Shown piece by piece: positions 27,555-36,726 of a stretch of 64,000 nt of DNA. Source of the stretch: Bacteroidia bacterium (lineage in GTDB: Bacteria; Bacteroidota; Bacteroidia; Cytophagales; Cyclobacteriaceae); the NCBI GenBank assembly GCA_030432655.1, contig JAUILA010000018.1, positions 59,279 through 123,278 of the forward strand. Direction: 5' to 3'. The notes under the pieces were generated by a model. The model was not told the DNA's origin and did not search any database. It was given only the letters and a program-made list of their open reading frames with translations. Every line of letters starts with the position of its first letter. Position 1 is the first letter of the stretch. The translations under genes and the position numbers were made by a program.

Positions 27555-27822
27555 TATAGATAAATACCTAATCTGTGATACAGACTGACCTTCAGAATTG
27601 ACTCGCAGTTTTGTTTGGTGTTTATTAGCTGACAAGAATTTTTCTCCAAGAACTCTCAACTGTGGCGTTAATTGAGGAACTAGGTGGTCAGGGCAAGGGT
27701 ATGATAATTTTTCACCTCCTGCGAAATTTTTTTCATGTCCAGGGTCTGAATATTCAATTTGTTATACCTATGTTGTACCCGGACATAGGTAGAGTTGGAG
27801 TTTGAGCAACAGCAAGAGGGTA

Positions 27823-27859
27823 CAAAAAAACCTGAAGTTCAATGAATTGACTTCAGGTT
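27823..27859 (-). terminator. Rho-independent terminator of tRNA-Met
   Basis: On the minus strand, AACCTGAAGT pairs with ACTTCAGGTT (arms 27850-27859 and 27829-27838) around an 11-base loop, followed by a run of Ts (27830-27823). It lies 8 bp past the tRNA 3' end. The rest of the 313-bp gap 27555-27867 shows nothing recognisable. Confidence 0.8.
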
Positions 27860-27867
27860 CTTTGTAG

Positions 27868-27941
27868 TAGCGAGAGGGAGATTTGAACTCCCGACCTCAG
27901 GGTTATGAATCCTGCGCTCTAACCAACTGAGCTACCTCGCC
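27868..27941 (-). tRNA. tRNA-Met (anticodon CAT)
   Basis: The minus-strand sequence folds as a complete cloverleaf. The acceptor GGCGAGG pairs with TCTCGCT (two G-U pairs). The D arm is GCTC-AGTTGGTTA-GAGC, the anticodon stem CAGGA/CCCTG with loop TTCATAA (anticodon CAT), and the T arm GGGAG-TTCAAAT-CTCCC. The discriminator is A and no CCA is encoded. The loop gives elongator Met. An initiator is unlikely because the first acceptor pair is G-U rather than the unpaired C1-A72, and the anticodon stem lacks three G-C pairs. A tRNA-Ile with lysidine-modified CAT cannot be fully excluded. Confidence 0.9.
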
Positions 27942-28105
27942 ATTTCTTTTCTAACTAACTGCTTCGTCCGCCGAAGTTCCGTTAGGAACGCAGGCGGAAG
28001 CTACCTCGCCTTGTACTTCGAAGCTGCTGTCAAGCAGCGTAGTAGTACCATTTCTTTTCTAACCAACTGCTTCGTCCGCCGAAGTTCCTTTCGGAACGCA
28101 GGCGG
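27941..28105. repeat. Mosaic repeat: two 57-bp direct copies with internal palindrome, next to tRNA-Met
   Basis: Two 57-bp copies (27941-27997 and 28049-28105) differ only at one base near the start and in the hairpin loop (GTTCC-GTTA-GGAAC versus GTTCC-TTTC-GGAAC). Each contains CCGCCGAA...GGCGG, a longer interrupted stem around the GTTCC/GGAAC hairpin. The segment between them repeats the tRNA 5' end (AGCTACCTCGCC at 27999-28010). Copy 2 begins with CTAACCAACTG, which is also tRNA sequence. The structure looks like repeated local duplication of the tRNA start with a REP-like palindrome. Confidence 0.75.
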
Positions 28106-28279
28106 GCCTCGTCATTTAGCAGTTTTTTTTGCTCAGATCCGGACTTTTTATTGTCCCCGACCTTTTGATTAGGAGCGCAAACTTACGAACTTTGCATATT
28201 ATTTTCCAATAGCTCCTAAATTTTATTTATATTAGGTTGGACCGATTGGAAAGGAGTTTTTCACATTTAATTTCCATAG

Positions 28280-28681
28280 ATGAGTAAGCATTTGTTTAAT
28301 GCCGATTTTGAGATCAACGCTTCCAAAAAGATGTTGTACCCGTACCTTTACACACCCTCCGGCCTGGCCCAGTGGATGGCCGACGACGTGCTCGTCAACG
28401 AGGACAAGGTATTTAACTTCATCTGGGATGAGGAAGACCACCTCGCGCGCATGGTGTCTCACCGCACCAACCAGTATGTGAAATTCGAATTTCTGCCCGA
28501 AGACGATGACGAGATGGATGATGATGATCCGGCGTATTTTGAGCTGCGCCTCGAGGAAAATGAACTCACCCGGACTGTATTCATCAAAGTGGTCGACTAT
28601 TCTGATATGGATGACAAGGAAGAATTATACGATCTGTGGGAAGGCCTGGTCGAAAACCTGAAGGAGACCGTGGGCGGATAA
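28280..28681 (+). CDS. START/SRPBCC-like domain protein
   Basis: A 133-residue soluble acidic protein of the START-like (AHSA1-related) helix-grip fold. It begins FNADFEINASKKMLYPYL, has YTPSGLAQWMADDV (the AHSA1 'SPeGL..W.a' pattern), a very acidic loop (PEDDDEMDDDDPAYF) and the C-terminal helix LYDLWEGLVENLKETVGG. Bacteroidota carry this gene next to the LptF/G permease, as here (45-bp gap). The ligand is unknown. Confidence 0.82.
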   Translation: MSKHLFNADFEINASKKMLYPYLYTPSGLAQWMADDVLVNEDKVFNFIWDEEDHLARMVSHRTNQYVKFEFLPEDDDEMDDDDPAYFELRLEENELTRTVFIKVVDYSDMDDKEELYDLWEGLVENLKETVGG

Positions 28682-28726
28682 TTCTCCCGTTAATAAAATG
28701 GTCTGTTTTTTGATGCGCTGTACGAA

Positions 28727-30565
28727 ATGAAGAAGATCGACAAACTCATTTTTTCGTCTTTCCTGGGACCTTTCTTCCTGACTTTTGTGGTCGTCGTATT
28801 CATTCTCCTGAATGTCCAGATGCTCAAATATTATGACGACATCATGGGCAAAGGGCTTGATACGGCTGTACTGGCCGAACTGTTTCTCTACTTTGCCATA
28901 TTCGTAACACCGACCGCATTCCCACTGGCCGTTCTCCTGTCGTCCCTGATGACGTTCGGTGCCCTGGGCGAACATTTCGAGCTCACCGCCATCAAATCAG
29001 CCGGCATCTCGCTGGTCCGGGCCCTGGTGCCTATTTTTATTTTTGTGCTTGGCCTTTGCGGCGTCGCTTTTTATTCCAATAACACGCTGGTACCGAAAGC
29101 GGCCCTGGAAGCCTACAGCCTGCTGTACGACATCAAGCAGAAAAAGCCTGCACTGGATATCAAGGAAGGAATCTTTTACCAGGGTATACCCGACTTCTCC
29201 ATCAAGGTCAATGAAAAAATGGATGACGGACAGACACTCCGTGATGTCATAATTTATGACCATCGCGATGTGTCAGGTAATAAAAAAGTGACCATTGCCG
29301 ACAGCGGGAGAATGCAGATGATCCTCAATGACCGTTACCTCAAACTGGAGCTGTTCAGCGGCAACACCTACATCGAAGGAAATGCCAGTACAGGAATTAA
29401 ATCGGACCAGGAGGCGTTCCTGCGCAGCAGCTTCGATAAGAACCAGGTGGTGATGGACCTGTCTTCTTTCCTGCTTAAAGATACGGACAAGAGCCTGTTC
29501 CGTGGAAACCGGATCATGCGGAATTTGTCCGAACTGACCGTGGATGTGGATTCCATGAAACGTGAGAAGAACCGGCAGCGGGTCGTGCTCTACGATCAGC
29601 GCAAAGGGGCATTCTTCTACCAGGACAGAAAGGAAGAAGACCTGCTGCCCCCGGAGCTCAGGAAATTTAAAACAGAAGATGATTCGCTGCGGGCCACCTA
29701 TAAACAGGCAGTAACCGATTCGGTCAGTTATAAGGTTTTGCCCGATTCAGTTATGAACATGAACCTGGATTCTGTTCTGCGTTCAACAGACTCGGTATAT
29801 TACGCAAAAAGGGACTCGGTGACATCCGATTCCGTCCTTGTTGCACAAGCCGAGGAATTCAGTGAAACCGCTGCTCTGGCCCAGGCAACTATGGAGAACC
29901 CTGATACCGTTCTTAGCCAGACGTTGCCGCAACAAGCGTCAGTAGCAGCGGACGAGTCCGATTATTCGGAAAGTAAGACGCGGGCCACCATATCGGCGGA
30001 CAAACAGAAGCAAACCTTACGGGCCATCAAGTCTGTTCTGAAAACAGATACGGTGAACGCGCAGGCAATTTATGACTATGTCATGAGCGATTCGCTGTCC
30101 TCCTCCGAAATCACCTCCGCGTTGTCCCTGACCCGCCAGACAAAAATGAAACTCATGGGCACCATCACCCAGATCAAACGGATGGAGTATGAGAAAGACG
30201 TTTTTGATATCCAGTGGAACAAAATCCTGAGCAACGCCCTGGCCTGTCTCAGCATGTTCCTGATCGGTGCACCGCTGGGGGCAATTATCAAGCGGGGCGG
30301 ACTGGGTATTCCCGTGCTTATTTCCATTCTCTTTTTTATCATTTTTTATGTAGTATCCATGCAAGGAGAGAAGTGGGCGAAAGCGGATATTATTGAGCCC
30401 TGGATCGGAATCTGGTCGGCCAACATAATCCTTTTTCCGATCGGACTGATCTTCCTGCGCCAGGCCCGTAATGATGCCCGCCTGTTTGATGCAGATTTCT
30501 ATAACGTAATGCTGGACAGGATCAAAAACTGGCGGCAGCGCAGGAAAAAACGCAAGGCTAAATAA
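28727..30565 (+). CDS. LptF/LptG-family permease (YjgP/YjgQ)
   Basis: The 612-residue inner-membrane protein has three N-terminal helices (about residues 10-30, 52-80, 98-118), a large periplasmic domain and three C-terminal helices (about 500-525, 530-550, 560-580). The domain order matches the LptF/G permeases that, with LptB, lift lipopolysaccharide out of the inner membrane. A Ser/Asp-rich low-complexity insert at about residues 320-420 (DSVLRSTDSVYYAKRDSV region) makes it longer than the roughly 360-residue enteric proteins, which is usual in Bacteroidota. It follows the START-like gene. Confidence 0.88.
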   Translation: MKKIDKLIFSSFLGPFFLTFVVVVFILLNVQMLKYYDDIMGKGLDTAVLAELFLYFAIFVTPTAFPLAVLLSSLMTFGALGEHFELTAIKSAGISLVRALVPIFIFVLGLCGVAFYSNNTLVPKAALEAYSLLYDIKQKKPALDIKEGIFYQGIPDFSIKVNEKMDDGQTLRDVIIYDHRDVSGNKKVTIADSGRMQMILNDRYLKLELFSGNTYIEGNASTGIKSDQEAFLRSSFDKNQVVMDLSSFLLKDTDKSLFRGNRIMRNLSELTVDVDSMKREKNRQRVVLYDQRKGAFFYQDRKEEDLLPPELRKFKTEDDSLRATYKQAVTDSVSYKVLPDSVMNMNLDSVLRSTDSVYYAKRDSVTSDSVLVAQAEEFSETAALAQATMENPDTVLSQTLPQQASVAADESDYSESKTRATISADKQKQTLRAIKSVLKTDTVNAQAIYDYVMSDSLSSSEITSALSLTRQTKMKLMGTITQIKRMEYEKDVFDIQWNKILSNALACLSMFLIGAPLGAIIKRGGLGIPVLISILFFIIFYVVSMQGEKWAKADIIEPWIGIWSANIILFPIGLIFLRQARNDARLFDADFYNVMLDRIKNWRQRRKKRKAK

Positions 30566-30577
30566 TCCAATGCGGTC

Positions 30578-30608
30578 TTGTTAATTAGGTGGCGTATACC
30601 TACTTTTG
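30578..30608 (+). promoter_or_regulatory. Bacteroidota-type promoter for rpsO
   Basis: TTG (30578-30580) and TACTTTTG (30601-30608, a perfect TAnnTTTG) are separated by 20 bp, the geometry of the primary-sigma promoter in Bacteroidota. The element ends 39 bp before the rpsO ATG. Transcription start mapping is not available. Confidence 0.7.
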
Positions 30609-30647
30609 CATCTTTAAAAAATATTTCTATTAAACTTTTAACTAAGC

Positions 30648-30923
30648 ATGTATTTATCGAAGGACAAGAAAGAGGAGCTGTTTGAGAATCATGGTCGGTT
30701 AAAAGCAAAGTCAGATACAGGTTCGCCTGAATCGCAGATCGCGCTTTTCACCTACCGGATCAGTCACCTCACAGAGCACATGAAGAAGAACAAGGGCGAT
30801 TTCTCAACCCAGCAAGGTCTTCTGAAATTGGTAGGTAAGCGTCGCAAGTTGCTTAACTACCTCCAGAAAGTGGATATCGAAAGGTATCGCGCAATTATTG
30901 CGGAACTGAAACTGAGAAAATAA
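30648..30923 (+). CDS. rpsO: 30S ribosomal protein S15
   Basis: The 91-residue protein has the full S15 pattern: [20 protein letters not shown], the segment [19 protein letters not shown], then the basic end [14 protein letters not shown]15 binds 16S rRNA early in assembly of the small-subunit platform. It is followed by a terminator-like hairpin and pnp, the classic rpsO-pnp order. Confidence 0.97.
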   Translation: MYLSKDKKEELFENHGRLKAKSDTGSPESQIALFTYRISHLTEHMKKNKGDFSTQQGLLKLVGKRRKLLNYLQKVDIERYRAIIAELKLRK

Positions 30924-30934
30924 TTAACAAAGAG

Positions 30935-30961
30935 AAGGGAATCCGAAGAGATTCCCTTTTC
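30935..30961 (+). terminator. Terminator-like hairpin after rpsO
   Basis: AAGGGAATC (30935-30943) pairs with GATTCCCTT (30950-30958) around loop CGAAGA and runs into TTTTC. It lies 11 bp after the rpsO stop. In other bacteria the rpsO terminator is leaky and lets transcription continue into pnp. Confidence 0.75.
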
Positions 30962-30976
30962 TGAATATATGCGGTC

Positions 30977-30993
30977 GGAGGCAAAGGGCCTCC
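30977..30993 (+). promoter_or_regulatory. Second hairpin in the pnp leader
   Basis: GGAGGC (30977-30982) and GCCTCC (30988-30993) form a 6-bp GC-rich stem with a 5-base loop, 28 bp upstream of the pnp ATG. A leader hairpin is the site of PNPase/RNase III autoregulation in enteric bacteria, and a similar role here is inference. Confidence 0.45.
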
Positions 30994-31021
30994 ATTTCTT
31001 ATTAAAATCAATTACTTTTTT

Positions 31022-33151
31022 ATGAACGTTGTAACAAAAACGATTAACCTACCCGACGGCAGGACCATCACTATTGAAACAGGAAAACTCGCCAAACAAG
31101 CGGATGGGTCTGTAGTAGTCAGGATGGGAAATACCATGCTGCTGGCTACGGTGGTTTCCAACAAGGAAGCCAAAGAAGGTGTCGACTTTCTTCCTATGTC
31201 AGTCGATTACCAGGAAAAATTTGCATCCACAGGTAAGATACCCGGTGGATTCCTCAAACGCGAAGGGCGTTTGTCCGATTACGAAATTCTGATCAGCCGA
31301 CTGGTAGACCGGGCACTCCGTCCGCTTTTCCCGGACGACTATCATGCCGAAACTCAAATCAACATCAACCTGATCTCGGGTGACGAAGAAGCACTTCCTG
31401 ATTCGCTGGCAGCGCTGGCGGCTTCATCTGCCCTGAGTGTTTCTGACATCCCTTTTGGCGGGCCGATCTCGGAAGTCCGCGTAGCCCGGGTTGACGGCAA
31501 ATTTATTATCAATCCTTCCAAGAAGCAGAAAGAAGCGGCAGACCTGGATCTTATCGTAGCAGGTACGCTGGAGAATATCATGATGGTGGAAGGTGAAATG
31601 AAAGAAGTATCCGAAGATGACATGCTTGATGCCATCAAGAAAGCACACGAAGCAATTAAAGTTCAGTGCCAGGTGCAGAAAGAGCTGGAAGCGGAAGTGG
31701 GCAAGACTGAAAAGCGTGAATATTCGCACGAAACGAATGACGAAGACCTTCGTCAACGGATCAAGTCAGAACTTTATGACAAGGTATATGGCGTGGTTTC
31801 CCAGCAGATCACCAATAAGAACGAGCGTTCTGAGCAGATCAAAGCAATCAAGGAAGCATTTATCGAAAGCCTTGGTGAAGAGCACGAATATGATGAAGAC
31901 CTGATTGGCAAATATTTCAAAGAAGTACAGAAAGAAGCTTCACGTAATCTTTGCCTTGATGAGAAAAAACGTCTGGATGGACGTGAGACCAATGAGATCC
32001 GCCCGATCTGGAGTGAAGTGGATTATCTGCCTTCGGCACACGGTTCCGCTGTCTTCACCCGTGGTGAGACGCAGTCACTGACAACGGTAACACTTGGTAC
32101 GAAAATGGACGAGCAGCTCATTGACGGGGCTATGTACGAAGGATCAAACAAATTCCTTCTGCACTATAACTTCCCTGCATATTCTACAGGAGAAGTTCGC
32201 CCTAACCGCGGACCCGGACGTCGTGAAGTCGGACATGGAAACCTCGCATGGCGTGCGCTGGTAAATCAGCTGCCAGAAGAGAATCCGTATACGATCCGCG
32301 TAGTGTCGGATATCCTTGAATCAAACGGTTCTTCGTCGATGGCCACTGTGTGTGCCGGATCACTGGCGCTTATGGATGCCGGTATCCAGATCAAGAAGCC
32401 GGTTTCAGGTATTGCGATGGGTATGATTTCTGATTCGGAATCAGGCAAGTATGCCATTCTTAGTGATATCCTTGGTGATGAAGATCACCTCGGGGATATG
32501 GACTTCAAAGTCACAGGTACTGAGGACGGAATTACTGCCACCCAGATGGATATCAAAGTAGACGGACTTTCTTATGAAGTGTTGAAAACTGCTTTGCTCC
32601 AGGCACGTGATGGCCGGCTGCACATTCTGAATGAAATGAAGAAGACCCTTGAAGCTCCTCGCGGAGATCTCAAGCCGAATGCACCACGTTCTGAAATTGT
32701 CAAGATCGACAAGGACATGATCGGTGCGGTAATCGGACCAGGTGGAAAAGTTGTTCAGGAAATCCAGAAGGAAACCGGAGCGACCGTTGTTATCGAAGAA
32801 GTGGATAATCACGGGGTGGTCAGTGTGTTTGCTGTGGACAAAGGCAGCATGGACGAAGCACTGAAGCGTATCAAGGCGATTGTGGCAGTTCCTGAAGTCG
32901 GAGAAGTGTACGATGGAAAAGTGAAGACAATTATGCCATTTGGTGCGTTCATCGAATTTATGCCTGGCAAAGACGGGCTTCTGCATATCAGCGAGATAAA
33001 GTGGGAGCGTGTTGAAAGCATGGATGGCGTAATGGAAGTCGGTGAGGAAGTGAAAGTTAAACTCGTAGATATCGATAAAAAAACTGGTAAATTCAGACTT
33101 TCACGAAAGGTTCTTCTGCCAAAGCCAGAAAAGGACAAAGAAAAGTCGTAA
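31022..33151 (+). CDS. pnp: Polyribonucleotide nucleotidyltransferase (PNPase)
   Basis: The 709-residue enzyme has two RNase PH domains (about residues 10-220 and 310-545, the second starting near [16 protein letters not shown]). An all-helical linker lies between them. A KH domain ([17 protein letters not shown], about 563-580) and a C-terminal S1 RNA-binding domain ([17 protein letters not shown] onward) follow. It degrades RNA 3'-5' by phosphorolysis, in the cytoplasm. It lies downstream of rpsO with a terminator hairpin between them. Confidence 0.97.
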   Translation: MNVVTKTINLPDGRTITIETGKLAKQADGSVVVRMGNTMLLATVVSNKEAKEGVDFLPMSVDYQEKFASTGKIPGGFLKREGRLSDYEILISRLVDRALRPLFPDDYHAETQININLISGDEEALPDSLAALAASSALSVSDIPFGGPISEVRVARVDGKFIINPSKKQKEAADLDLIVAGTLENIMMVEGEMKEVSEDDMLDAIKKAHEAIKVQCQVQKELEAEVGKTEKREYSHETNDEDLRQRIKSELYDKVYGVVSQQITNKNERSEQIKAIKEAFIESLGEEHEYDEDLIGKYFKEVQKEASRNLCLDEKKRLDGRETNEIRPIWSEVDYLPSAHGSAVFTRGETQSLTTVTLGTKMDEQLIDGAMYEGSNKFLLHYNFPAYSTGEVRPNRGPGRREVGHGNLAWRALVNQLPEENPYTIRVVSDILESNGSSSMATVCAGSLALMDAGIQIKKPVSGIAMGMISDSESGKYAILSDILGDEDHLGDMDFKVTGTEDGITATQMDIKVDGLSYEVLKTALLQARDGRLHILNEMKKTLEAPRGDLKPNAPRSEIVKIDKDMIGAVIGPGGKVVQEIQKETGATVVIEEVDNHGVVSVFAVDKGSMDEALKRIKAIVAVPEVGEVYDGKVKTIMPFGAFIEFMPGKDGLLHISEIKWERVESMDGVMEVGEEVKVKLVDIDKKTGKFRLSRKVLLPKPEKDKEKS

Positions 33152-33236
33152 TCAATTTTTCTGATTTTTCTTCGCTGTCCTTTGCATAATACTTTCATTT
33201 GGCGCATGTTTGTTACGGGATAACGCCGCCAAATGC

Positions 33237-34100
33237 ATGAGACAGCTAAAAATTAGCAAACAGATTACTAACAGGGAGAGCCAGTCCCTGGATAAGTACT
33301 TACAGGAAATTGGTAAAGTTGATCTCCTTACGCCTGATGAAGAAGTTGAGCTCGCTCAGCGAATCAGGGAGGGAGATCAACTTGCTTTAGAGAAACTGAC
33401 AAAAGCCAACCTGCGTTTTGTCGTTTCTGTGGCAAAGCAATACCAGAACCAGGGTCTCTCACTGGGAGATCTTATAAATGAAGGAAACCTCGGATTGATC
33501 AAAGCCGCCCAGCGGTTTGATGAAACCCGGGGTTTTAAGTTTATATCCTACGCCGTATGGTGGATTCGCCAATCAATCCTTCAGGCACTCGCCGAGCAAT
33601 CGCGGATTGTTCGCCTGCCGTTGAACCGGGTAGGGTCGCTGAATAAAATCTCCAAGACTTTTTCGGAACTTGAACAGAAGTATGAACGTGAGCCATCGCC
33701 CGATGAACTCGCCGAAGTGCTGGATGTGACTACCGCGGAGGTAGTGGATACCATGAAAATCTCCGGACGTCATGTATCTATGGATGCCCCGTTTGTACAG
33801 GGCGAGGAGAATAGTCTGCTCGATGTACTGGAGAATGACCTGGAAGAAACACCGGATTCGGAACTGATGAATGATTCCCTCCGTCGCGAAGTCCAGCGGG
33901 CTCTGTCCACGCTGACCCAGCGCGAGGCAGATGTCATTACCCTTTATTTCGGACTGAACGGAGAGCATTCAATGACCCTTGAAGAGATCGGTGAAAAATT
34001 CAATCTCACCCGGGAACGAGTACGCCAGATCAAGGAAAAAGCAATCCGCCGCCTGAGACATACCTCCAGAAGCAAGGCCCTCAAGCCGTACCTCGGATAA
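33237..34100 (+). CDS. rpoD: Primary RNA polymerase sigma factor RpoD (Bacteroidota short type)
   Basis: The 287-residue protein starts [18 protein letters not shown], the invariant Bacteroidota RpoD N-terminus, so ATG 33237 is used rather than the upstream 33210. It lacks the acidic region 1.1 of proteobacterial sigma-70. Region 2 includes [15 protein letters not shown] and the -10 recognition helix [10 protein letters not shown], and region 4 has [17 protein letters not shown]. This sigma recognises the TTG/TAnnTTTG promoters seen in this window. Confidence 0.96.
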   Translation: MRQLKISKQITNRESQSLDKYLQEIGKVDLLTPDEEVELAQRIREGDQLALEKLTKANLRFVVSVAKQYQNQGLSLGDLINEGNLGLIKAAQRFDETRGFKFISYAVWWIRQSILQALAEQSRIVRLPLNRVGSLNKISKTFSELEQKYEREPSPDELAEVLDVTTAEVVDTMKISGRHVSMDAPFVQGEENSLLDVLENDLEETPDSELMNDSLRREVQRALSTLTQREADVITLYFGLNGEHSMTLEEIGEKFNLTRERVRQIKEKAIRRLRHTSRSKALKPYLG

Positions 34101-34103
34101 AAT

Positions 34104-34119
34104 CCCCCCTCGAGGGGGG
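34104..34119. repeat. GC-rich palindrome after rpoD
   Basis: CCCCCCTCGAGGGGGG is a perfect 16-bp palindrome starting 3 bp after the rpoD stop. No T-tract follows on either strand, so a factor-independent terminator is not supported, although it could block RNA decay from the 3' end. Confidence 0.6.
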
Positions 34120-34170
34120 CGTAGGGGGGTGTAAATTCGATATTAGTCGCAGCGGCCACTACAGATAGTT

Positions 34171-34263
34171 GTAGCGTCCTTTGATAGTCATAGCGTCCAC
34201 GCTACGACAGGCAATAGTTCCATGGAATAAAGTACGAAAGGGTCGTAGCAACATGCTACGACC
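34171..34263. repeat. Palindromic repeat cluster (GCGTCCACGC and GGTCGTAGC types)
   Basis: The cluster has a half-copy GTAGCGTCC (34171-34179), a perfect hairpin TAGCGT-CC-ACGCTA (34191-34204) and a second hairpin GGTCGTAGC-AACAT-GCTACGACC (34241-34263, 9-bp stem). The GCGTCCACGC core recurs in the 40.5-kb cluster, and the second hairpin has a counterpart at 40621-40643. These are non-coding, REP-like dispersed palindromes. Confidence 0.7.
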
Positions 34264-34339
34264 ACCCTCCCTCCATGTCACCCCCGTCCGTAAGCCTGAA
34301 CGAGCGTTGCTCTTTCCAAACGGGGGTCTGGGATCGAAG

Positions 34340-34410
34340 ATCCCGGTGAAACTAAAGAGTAAGCCTTCATAACTTCAAATCCCGGTAATATTAAAGAATA
34401 CGTCTTCGTA
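34340..34410. repeat. Imperfect 32-bp direct repeat
   Basis: Two copies starting ATCCCGGT (34340 and 34379, period 39 bp) match at 25 of 32 positions and share TAAAGA and CTTC blocks. Nearby CCCCCGT (34281-34287) and ACGGGGG (34320-34326) form an inverted pair. No gene was found in 34101-34588. Confidence 0.5.
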
Positions 34411-34588
34411 GCAACAGGATCCCCGGTTGTCTTCCAGCTTCGCTGTCAAACCCCGAGGATGACAAATGTGCACGAAAACCTATCGTCCGCGTTCATCTGC
34501 GGGCATTTTTTCGTTAACTTTGTGGCGTTCGAACGCAGGAACAAACCAGCATCAGTTTGATGTTATCAATAGGATAAATTTAATTCGA

Positions 34589-35545
34589 ATGAAACAAGAT
34601 AGTGAAAAGGTCAGGGTACTGATCATCGGATCCGGGCCGGCTGGTTATACGGCCGCCATTTATGCATCACGTGCCGGGCTCAACCCGGTAATGATTACCG
34701 GCGGACAGCCGGGTGGTCAGCTGACAACCACCAATGATGTTGAAAATTACCCGGGTTATCCCGATGGGATCAACGGTCCGCAAATGATGGTTGATTTTCA
34801 GAAGCAGGCCGAAAGGTTCGGTACGGATGTCCGTTACGCCATGGTCACTGCGGTTGATTTTTCAGGTTATCCGCACAAAGCAGTGGTGGATGATAAATAT
34901 GAGATACACGCGGACTCCGTGATCATTTCGACCGGGGCAAGTGCCAAGTACCTTGGGCTGCCTTCAGAAGAGAAATATTACAACAAGGGAGTAAGTGCCT
35001 GTGCGGTTTGTGACGGGTTCTTCTACAAAGATAAAGTAGTGGCAGTTGTAGGTGGCGGTGATACCGCTGCTGAGGAAGCCACCTATTTGGCTAATCTTTG
35101 TCCGAAAGTGTATATGCTCGTTCGCCGTGACGAAATGCGTGCTTCCACGATCATGCAGGAACGGGTGAAGAAGTCAAAGAATATTGAGGTACTCTGGAAT
35201 ACAGAGACCGAGGAGATCCTTGGAAACGATGAGGAAGTTACAGGCATGCGCGTGAAGGATAATGTGACCGGGGAAACCCGTGAAATTGAAATTTCCGGAT
35301 TCTTTGTGGCCATCGGTCATAAACCGAACACAGATATTTTCAAGGAGTACCTTGAAACAGATGAGGCCGGATACCTGAAGGTGCTCCCAGGCACATCCAA
35401 AACCAATATTGAAGGAGTATTTGTAACCGGCGATGCGGCGGACAAGGTGTACCGTCAGGCGGTCACGGCTGCGGGTACCGGGTGTATGGGCGCCCTGGAT
35501 GCCGAGCGCTTCCTGGCGGCCAGGGAGATGGAAGTGGCTTCCTGA
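34589..35545 (+). CDS. trxB: Thioredoxin reductase
   Basis: The 318-residue FAD enzyme reduces thioredoxin with NADPH. It has the FAD motif IIGSGPAGYTAAIYAS, the redox-active pair CAVC (in SACAVCDGFFYKDK), the NADPH motif VVGGGDTAAEEA and the C-terminal FAD motif GVFVTGDAAD. ATG 34589 (MKQDSEKVRVL) is chosen; the upstream 41-residue extension crosses the promoter region and includes non-family sequence. It is followed by a terminator and bshB1, so two thiol-redox genes sit side by side. Confidence 0.95.
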   Translation: MKQDSEKVRVLIIGSGPAGYTAAIYASRAGLNPVMITGGQPGGQLTTTNDVENYPGYPDGINGPQMMVDFQKQAERFGTDVRYAMVTAVDFSGYPHKAVVDDKYEIHADSVIISTGASAKYLGLPSEEKYYNKGVSACAVCDGFFYKDKVVAVVGGGDTAAEEATYLANLCPKVYMLVRRDEMRASTIMQERVKKSKNIEVLWNTETEEILGNDEEVTGMRVKDNVTGETREIEISGFFVAIGHKPNTDIFKEYLETDEAGYLKVLPGTSKTNIEGVFVTGDAADKVYRQAVTAAGTGCMGALDAERFLAAREMEVAS

Positions 35546-35566
35546 TCAAATCAAAAAAGAGACAAG

Positions 35567-35592
35567 CGTCCTGCCAGCCGGCAGGACGTTTC
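35567..35592 (+). terminator. Hairpin after trxB
   Basis: CGTCCTGCC (35567-35575) pairs with GGCAGGACG (35580-35588) around a 4-base loop, followed by TTTCC. The T-run is short, and an A-rich stretch precedes the stem. It lies 22 bp after the trxB stop and 18 bp before bshB1, so it may be a weak terminator or an mRNA stabiliser. Confidence 0.6.
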
Positions 35593-35609
35593 CATATAAT
35601 TACCATTTT

Positions 35610-36326
35610 ATGAAACTGGATATTCTGGCTTTCGCAGCCCATCCCGATGATACTGAATTGAGTTGCTCCGGCACGCTGGCCGCTCACATGGCGCAGGGTC
35701 GTACCGCCGGGGTGGTGGACCTTACAGAAGGGGAGATGGGTACCCGCGGTACGATTGAGGACCGGCGGAAAGAGGCGGCGGACTCCGCCAGGCTGCTTGG
35801 ACTTTCGGTCAGGGAAAACCTCAGGTTCCGCGACGGACTGTTCAGAAAAGATCCCGATCACCTGGAGGAGGTTGTGCGGATGATCCGCCGTTACCGGCCC
35901 TCAATCGTGCTGGCGAATGCCATCCGTGACCGCCATCCTGATCACGGCAGGGCGGCTGACCTGGTCCGCGAGGCCTGTTTCCTGTCCGGGTTGCGTAAAT
36001 ATGAAACCACAGACAATGGTGAGTCTCAGGAGGCCTGGAGACCGGATAATGTTTATCATTACATACAAAGCCTCTACGTGAAACCTGACCTCGTGGTGGA
36101 TATCAGCGAACACTGGGAAACAAAAATGAAGGCTATCAAGTGTTTCCGCACCCAATTCTTTGATCCGGACAGTGAAGAGCCAAGTACGTTTATTTCCTCC
36201 GAAGGATTTCTTAAATTTCTGGAAGGCCGTGCACGGGAATTCGGGTACATAGTTGGTGCTGAATTCGCTGAAGGGTTTACCGCTGACCGGTATATAGGAA
36301 CAAAGGACCTGTTTAACCTGATGTAA
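35610..36326 (+). CDS. bshB1: Bacillithiol biosynthesis deacetylase BshB1
   Basis: The 238-residue zinc LmbE/PIG-L-type deacetylase has AHPDDTEL (zinc ligands His and Asp), TEGEMGTRGT and DRHPDHGRAA with the third ligand. The motif set, including LFRKDPDHLEEVV, is that of BshB1, which removes acetate from N-acetylglucosaminyl-malate in bacillithiol synthesis. ATG 35610 is used; the longer frame upstream reads through the trxB end and is not protein-like. Confidence 0.93.
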   Translation: MKLDILAFAAHPDDTELSCSGTLAAHMAQGRTAGVVDLTEGEMGTRGTIEDRRKEAADSARLLGLSVRENLRFRDGLFRKDPDHLEEVVRMIRRYRPSIVLANAIRDRHPDHGRAADLVREACFLSGLRKYETTDNGESQEAWRPDNVYHYIQSLYVKPDLVVDISEHWETKMKAIKCFRTQFFDPDSEEPSTFISSEGFLKFLEGRAREFGYIVGAEFAEGFTADRYIGTKDLFNLM

Positions 36327-36327
36327 T

Positions 36328-36726
36328 ATGCTGGTGAATATCACCACACCCGCGCTGCTTTTTCCCGCAATTTCATTGCTGCTGCTGGCCTATACCAACC
36401 GGTTTCTGGCCATAGCCACCCTTATTCGGAGTCTTAAAAAGGCATATGCCGATGACCCCAAGCGTGATATTCCGGGTCAGATACATAACCTGCGCCAGCG
36501 CCTCAGCCTGATCAGGAATATGCAGGTCTTTGGTATTGTCAGCTTTTTCCTCTGCGTGGCAAGTATGTTCTTCATCTTCTGGGAGAATCCGCTGGTTGGA
36601 AGTTATCTTTTCGGATCCAGCCTGGTAGCTCTGATGGTTTCCCTGGCTATATCCCTCCGGGAACTGTGGATCAGTACACGTGCGCTCAACCTGGAGCTTG
36701 GCGACATGGAAATTCGTAAAAGTTAA
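36328..36726 (+). CDS. DUF2721-family membrane protein
   Basis: A 132-residue protein with three membrane helices (about residues 5-28, 67-87, 92-110) and the DUF2721 pattern: ITTPALLFPAISLLLLAYTNRF, the loop with QIHNLRQRLSLIRN, and LREIWIST-like LRELWISTRALNLEL at the end. It starts 1 bp after the bshB1 stop, so it probably shares its transcript. Its last 4 bp overlap the convergent lipoprotein gene. Function is unknown. Confidence 0.88.
   Translation: MLVNITTPALLFPAISLLLLAYTNRFLAIATLIRSLKKAYADDPKRDIPGQIHNLRQRLSLIRNMQVFGIVSFFLCVASMFFIFWENPLVGSYLFGSSLVALMVSLAISLRELWISTRALNLELGDMEIRKS

Noticed and set aside
34104..34119. Terminator for rpoD
   Set aside because: The palindrome is GC-rich but has no T-run on either strand, so it is listed as a repeat and not as a terminator.
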